Shown: positions 11,447 to 13,368 of the stretch, piece by piece | How the letters are laid out: the number at the start of each line of letters is the position of its first letter | Numbering within the stretch: the first letter of the stretch is position 1 | Origin: Methanobacteriota archaeon | GTDB taxonomy: Archaea > Hydrothermarchaeota > Hydrothermarchaeia > Hydrothermarchaeales > JACRDW01 | Assembly (NCBI GenBank): GCA_016212785.1 | Contig: JACRDW010000020.1 | Coordinates: 1 to 13,368 of the forward strand | Direction of reading: 5' to 3' | Length of the DNA stretch: 13,368 nucleotides | Position numbers and translations under genes: made by a program | The notes under the pieces: model-generated | What the model was told of the DNA's origin: nothing | Database searches by the model: none | The model's input: the letters and a program-made list of their open reading frames with translations, nothing else

Positions 11447-13368
11447 ATGAAAGTTCTGGGAGCGGACATTCTTTCAGGCTCTGTAAATTCTAAGACTCAG
11501 CCGAAGTATTCTCTTGTTCTGCTGGAGGGCGGAGAAATCCGCATGAGCGGGGAATTTAATAGGTACGAGACGCTCGGAATGATAAGGGATATCAAGCCTG
11601 ATAGAATAGCCTGCGACAACGTTTTCGAGTTATTTTCCAAGGACAGAGCGAGAAAGTTCTTCTTTTCCCTGCCCAAGAACACGCAGCTAGTTCAGGTTAC
11701 GGGCAGTCCGACAGCTCCCGAGCCCCTGCACATAGTTGCGAAGAGGAACGGAATTCCTCTCACCTCAAGAGCTACTTCCAGGGAGGAAGCGCTTGCGTGC
11801 GCAAGGCTTGCATACTTAAATGTGGGGCATATAGTCAGCGCTTTTGAGGACGAGTGCAGAATCGTCGTAAGCAGGGCGAGGAGCATGGGAAGGGGAGGTC
11901 AGAGCCAGGACCGCTACAGAAGAAAGGTGCACAGCGAAGTTGCGCTGAACATAAAGGAGATAAAACATCTCTTGGATGAGAAAGGAGTCAAGTACGAGCT
12001 GAGATGCGCAAAAGCAGACTGCGGCTGCTCGAGAGGAGAATTTCGAGTCCGCTGCCCCAGGTCAGAGCTGCAGGGCATAAAGCAGAGGAAGGGTCCGGAC
12101 GTTCAGATAAAAATTCTGCCGGTAGAGAAGAAAAAATTGGAATTCACATCCCTTGCGCCGAGAGATAAGAGCGTTATTCTGGGCATAGACCCTGGAACGA
12201 CTACTGCGCTTGCTGTCGTTGACTTAGACGGCAAATTACTAGAAGTATTCAGCTCCCGGAATTTTTCTTTCAGCGATGTTCTCTCTTTCACCACAAAGTA
12301 CGACGTAACAGTGGTTGCGAGCGATGTTGTGCCGGCTCCGAAGCTTGTGGAAAAGGTTGCTTCTTCGCTGAATTCTGTTTTATTCGTGCCTGCCCAGCCG
12401 CTGAGCGTGGCTGATAAAGTCGCGATAGTTAATGAGAAGTTCTCCAGGTCTTCGTATGCAAATCCGCACGAGAGAGATGCGCTTGCGGCGGCTGCCAAAG
12501 CCTACAGCAGCTACAGAAACACGCTGGGGCAGGTAGACAAAAAGCTCGAGGAGCTGCAGCTGACGAAGCTGAATGCAGAAGTAAGGAAGCTTGTTTTAAA
12601 GGGCGAAAGCGTTGAAGCAGCGATAGCCAGGCTTACCAGGCGCAGGGAAGAGGTCAAGGAAGTGGAAAAGCCGGAGGCTATTCCAGATGAGCATCACGGG
12701 ATAATAAAGACTCTGAGAGACGAGATTCAAATTTTGAAAGAGGAAAGGGAAGAGTTCAAAGAACTATTGGGAGAGAGCAGGCAAAAAATAACCGAGCTGG
12801 AGAGGAAGCGGGCATACGTGGCTACCGAAGAGTCCAGAATAGTGAGGAGGGAAAGAGAGATTGCGGTCAGGGAAAAAGAAATCCAAGCACTTAAATCCGG
12901 ACTTCGTGAGGAAAAAATGCTCAGGGAAAATCTCCAGAAAAAATTAGAGGAACTCCAGAGGATAAGCCTGCTCGAACCGTCTGGCAATTTGAGCCTGCTC
13001 AAAGTAGTCCCCCAGTTTACAAAAGAAAAAATTTCTGATGCTAAAGACACGATTAAAAGCGGCGACGTGCTTTGTATCTTAGACGCAAGCGGAGGAGGCA
13101 GCTCAACCGCAGAGAAGCTTCTGAAGCTGAATCCAAGGGCAATCATCACAGACAAAGAAAAGATGTCTCACCCGGCCAGAGAGGTTTTGAGGAATGCAAT
13201 AATAATCCCACCGGATAGATTGAAAATAAACCTAGTCGAAAATTTTGGCATAGTCGAGAGCAACGCGCTGGAAGAAGAAATAAAAAAAGAGAAAGAGAGA
13301 ATGAAACTCGAAAGTGCAGCAAGGCTGGAAAGCATTATCGAGGAATATAGGCAGCGAAGAGCTTATAA
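11447..13368 (+). CDS. COG2433/DUF460 protein with RNase H-like domain and long coiled coil (right end cut off)
   Basis: The frame is open from the ATG at 11447 to the window edge (640 codons visible); from the family's usual length the stop is probably very near. The N-terminal domain (about 1-235) includes a Cys-rich stretch (CAKADCGCSRGEFRVRC) that may bind a metal. Residues about 240-355 form an RNase H/RuvC-like fold opening with VILGIDPGTTTALAVVDLDG, where Asp248 is in the position of the first catalytic acid. A strongly charged coiled coil spans about 360-505. A C-terminal domain (LCILDASGGGSSTAEKLL and following) ends in a Lys/Glu/Arg-rich helix. The family is archaeal and annotated only as a possible nuclease; its biological role is not established. 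No frameshift was found. The final TAA letters of the window are out of frame. Confidence 0.93.
   Translation, partial: MKVLGADILSGSVNSKTQPKYSLVLLEGGEIRMSGEFNRYETLGMIRDIKPDRIACDNVFELFSKDRARKFFFSLPKNTQLVQVTGSPTAPEPLHIVAKRNGIPLTSRATSREEALACARLAYLNVGHIVSAFEDECRIVVSRARSMGRGGQSQDRYRRKVHSEVALNIKEIKHLLDEKGVKYELRCAKADCGCSRGEFRVRCPRSELQGIKQRKGPDVQIKILPVEKKKLEFTSLAPRDKSVILGIDPGTTTALAVVDLDGKLLEVFSSRNFSFSDVLSFTTKYDVTVVASDVVPAPKLVEKVASSLNSVLFVPAQPLSVADKVAIVNEKFSRSSYANPHERDALAAAAKAYSSYRNTLGQVDKKLEELQLTKLNAEVRKLVLKGESVEAAIARLTRRREEVKEVEKPEAIPDEHHGIIKTLRDEIQILKEEREEFKELLGESRQKITELERKRAYVATEESRIVRREREIAVREKEIQALKSGLREEKMLRENLQKKLEELQRISLLEPSGNLSLLKVVPQFTKEKISDAKDTIKSGDVLCILDASGGGSSTAEKLLKLNPRAIITDKEKMSHPAREVLRNAIIIPPDRLKINLVENFGIVESNALEEEIKKEKERMKLESAARLESIIEEYRQRRAY

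Noticed and set aside
12103..13155. Minus-strand frames of 131 and 142 codons across the DUF460 gene
   Set aside because: Ser/Leu-rich antisense shadows of the charged coiled-coil and RuvC-like coding sequence.

Overview
This window is from an archaeal chromosome, most likely an uncultured euryarchaeon. The evidence is an archaeal-type methionyl-tRNA synthetase, a COG2433/DUF460 protein (a family confined to archaea), HEPN/MNT and VapB/VapC toxin-antitoxin genes, TATA boxes about 28-31 nt upstream of several start codons (consistent with leaderless transcripts), and GGAGG/GGTGA ribosome binding sites at others. I cannot assign a genus. No tRNA, rRNA or CRISPR array was seen.

Layout. Positions 164-808 (minus) hold a membrane-anchored transglutaminase-like protein. 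Positions 836-1353 hold no intact gene: they contain a frameshifted, probable transposase remnant and a stray copy of the metG 3' end. Positions 1354-1805 hold a VapB-type antitoxin and a broken vapC. Positions 1807-3822 (minus) are metG. Positions 3844-5804 form a block with three copies of a 15-18 bp direct repeat; between the copies lie a frameshifted membrane-protein gene and an mntA-hepT module. Positions 5792-7336 (minus) encode a secreted GH5 glycoside hydrolase with an unusual carbohydrate-binding insertion. Positions 7465-9620 hold argC and, overlapping its stop codon, an RMD1-like membrane protein. Positions 9625-10005 (minus) encode a lipoprotein with a CPYC motif. Positions 10109-11065 encode an unknown membrane protein. 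Positions 11073-11352 (minus) hold two very small membrane ORFs. From 11447 to the right edge runs a COG2433/DUF460 gene, cut by the window end.

The core genes (metG, argC, DUF460) look ordinary. The most interesting structure is around metG. Both of its ends border short direct repeats made of metG-boundary sequence, and accessory cargo sits between them. At the 3' end, a 24-of-25 bp duplication of the last codons plus stop brackets vapB and the broken vapC. At the 5' end, the metG promoter motif recurs exactly at the 3' end of the GH5 gene (18 bp identical) and once more between the two cargo blocks (15 bp). The simplest reading is that the GH5 gene and metG were once adjacent on the minus strand. 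Cargo, including toxin-antitoxin modules, then entered on either side of metG and duplicated the target each time. This is inference from sequence and needs comparison with relatives.

The second notable point is the GH5 enzyme. Between its acid/base and nucleophile strands it carries a CBM4/9-like jelly roll whose halves appear in reversed order, like a circular permutation.
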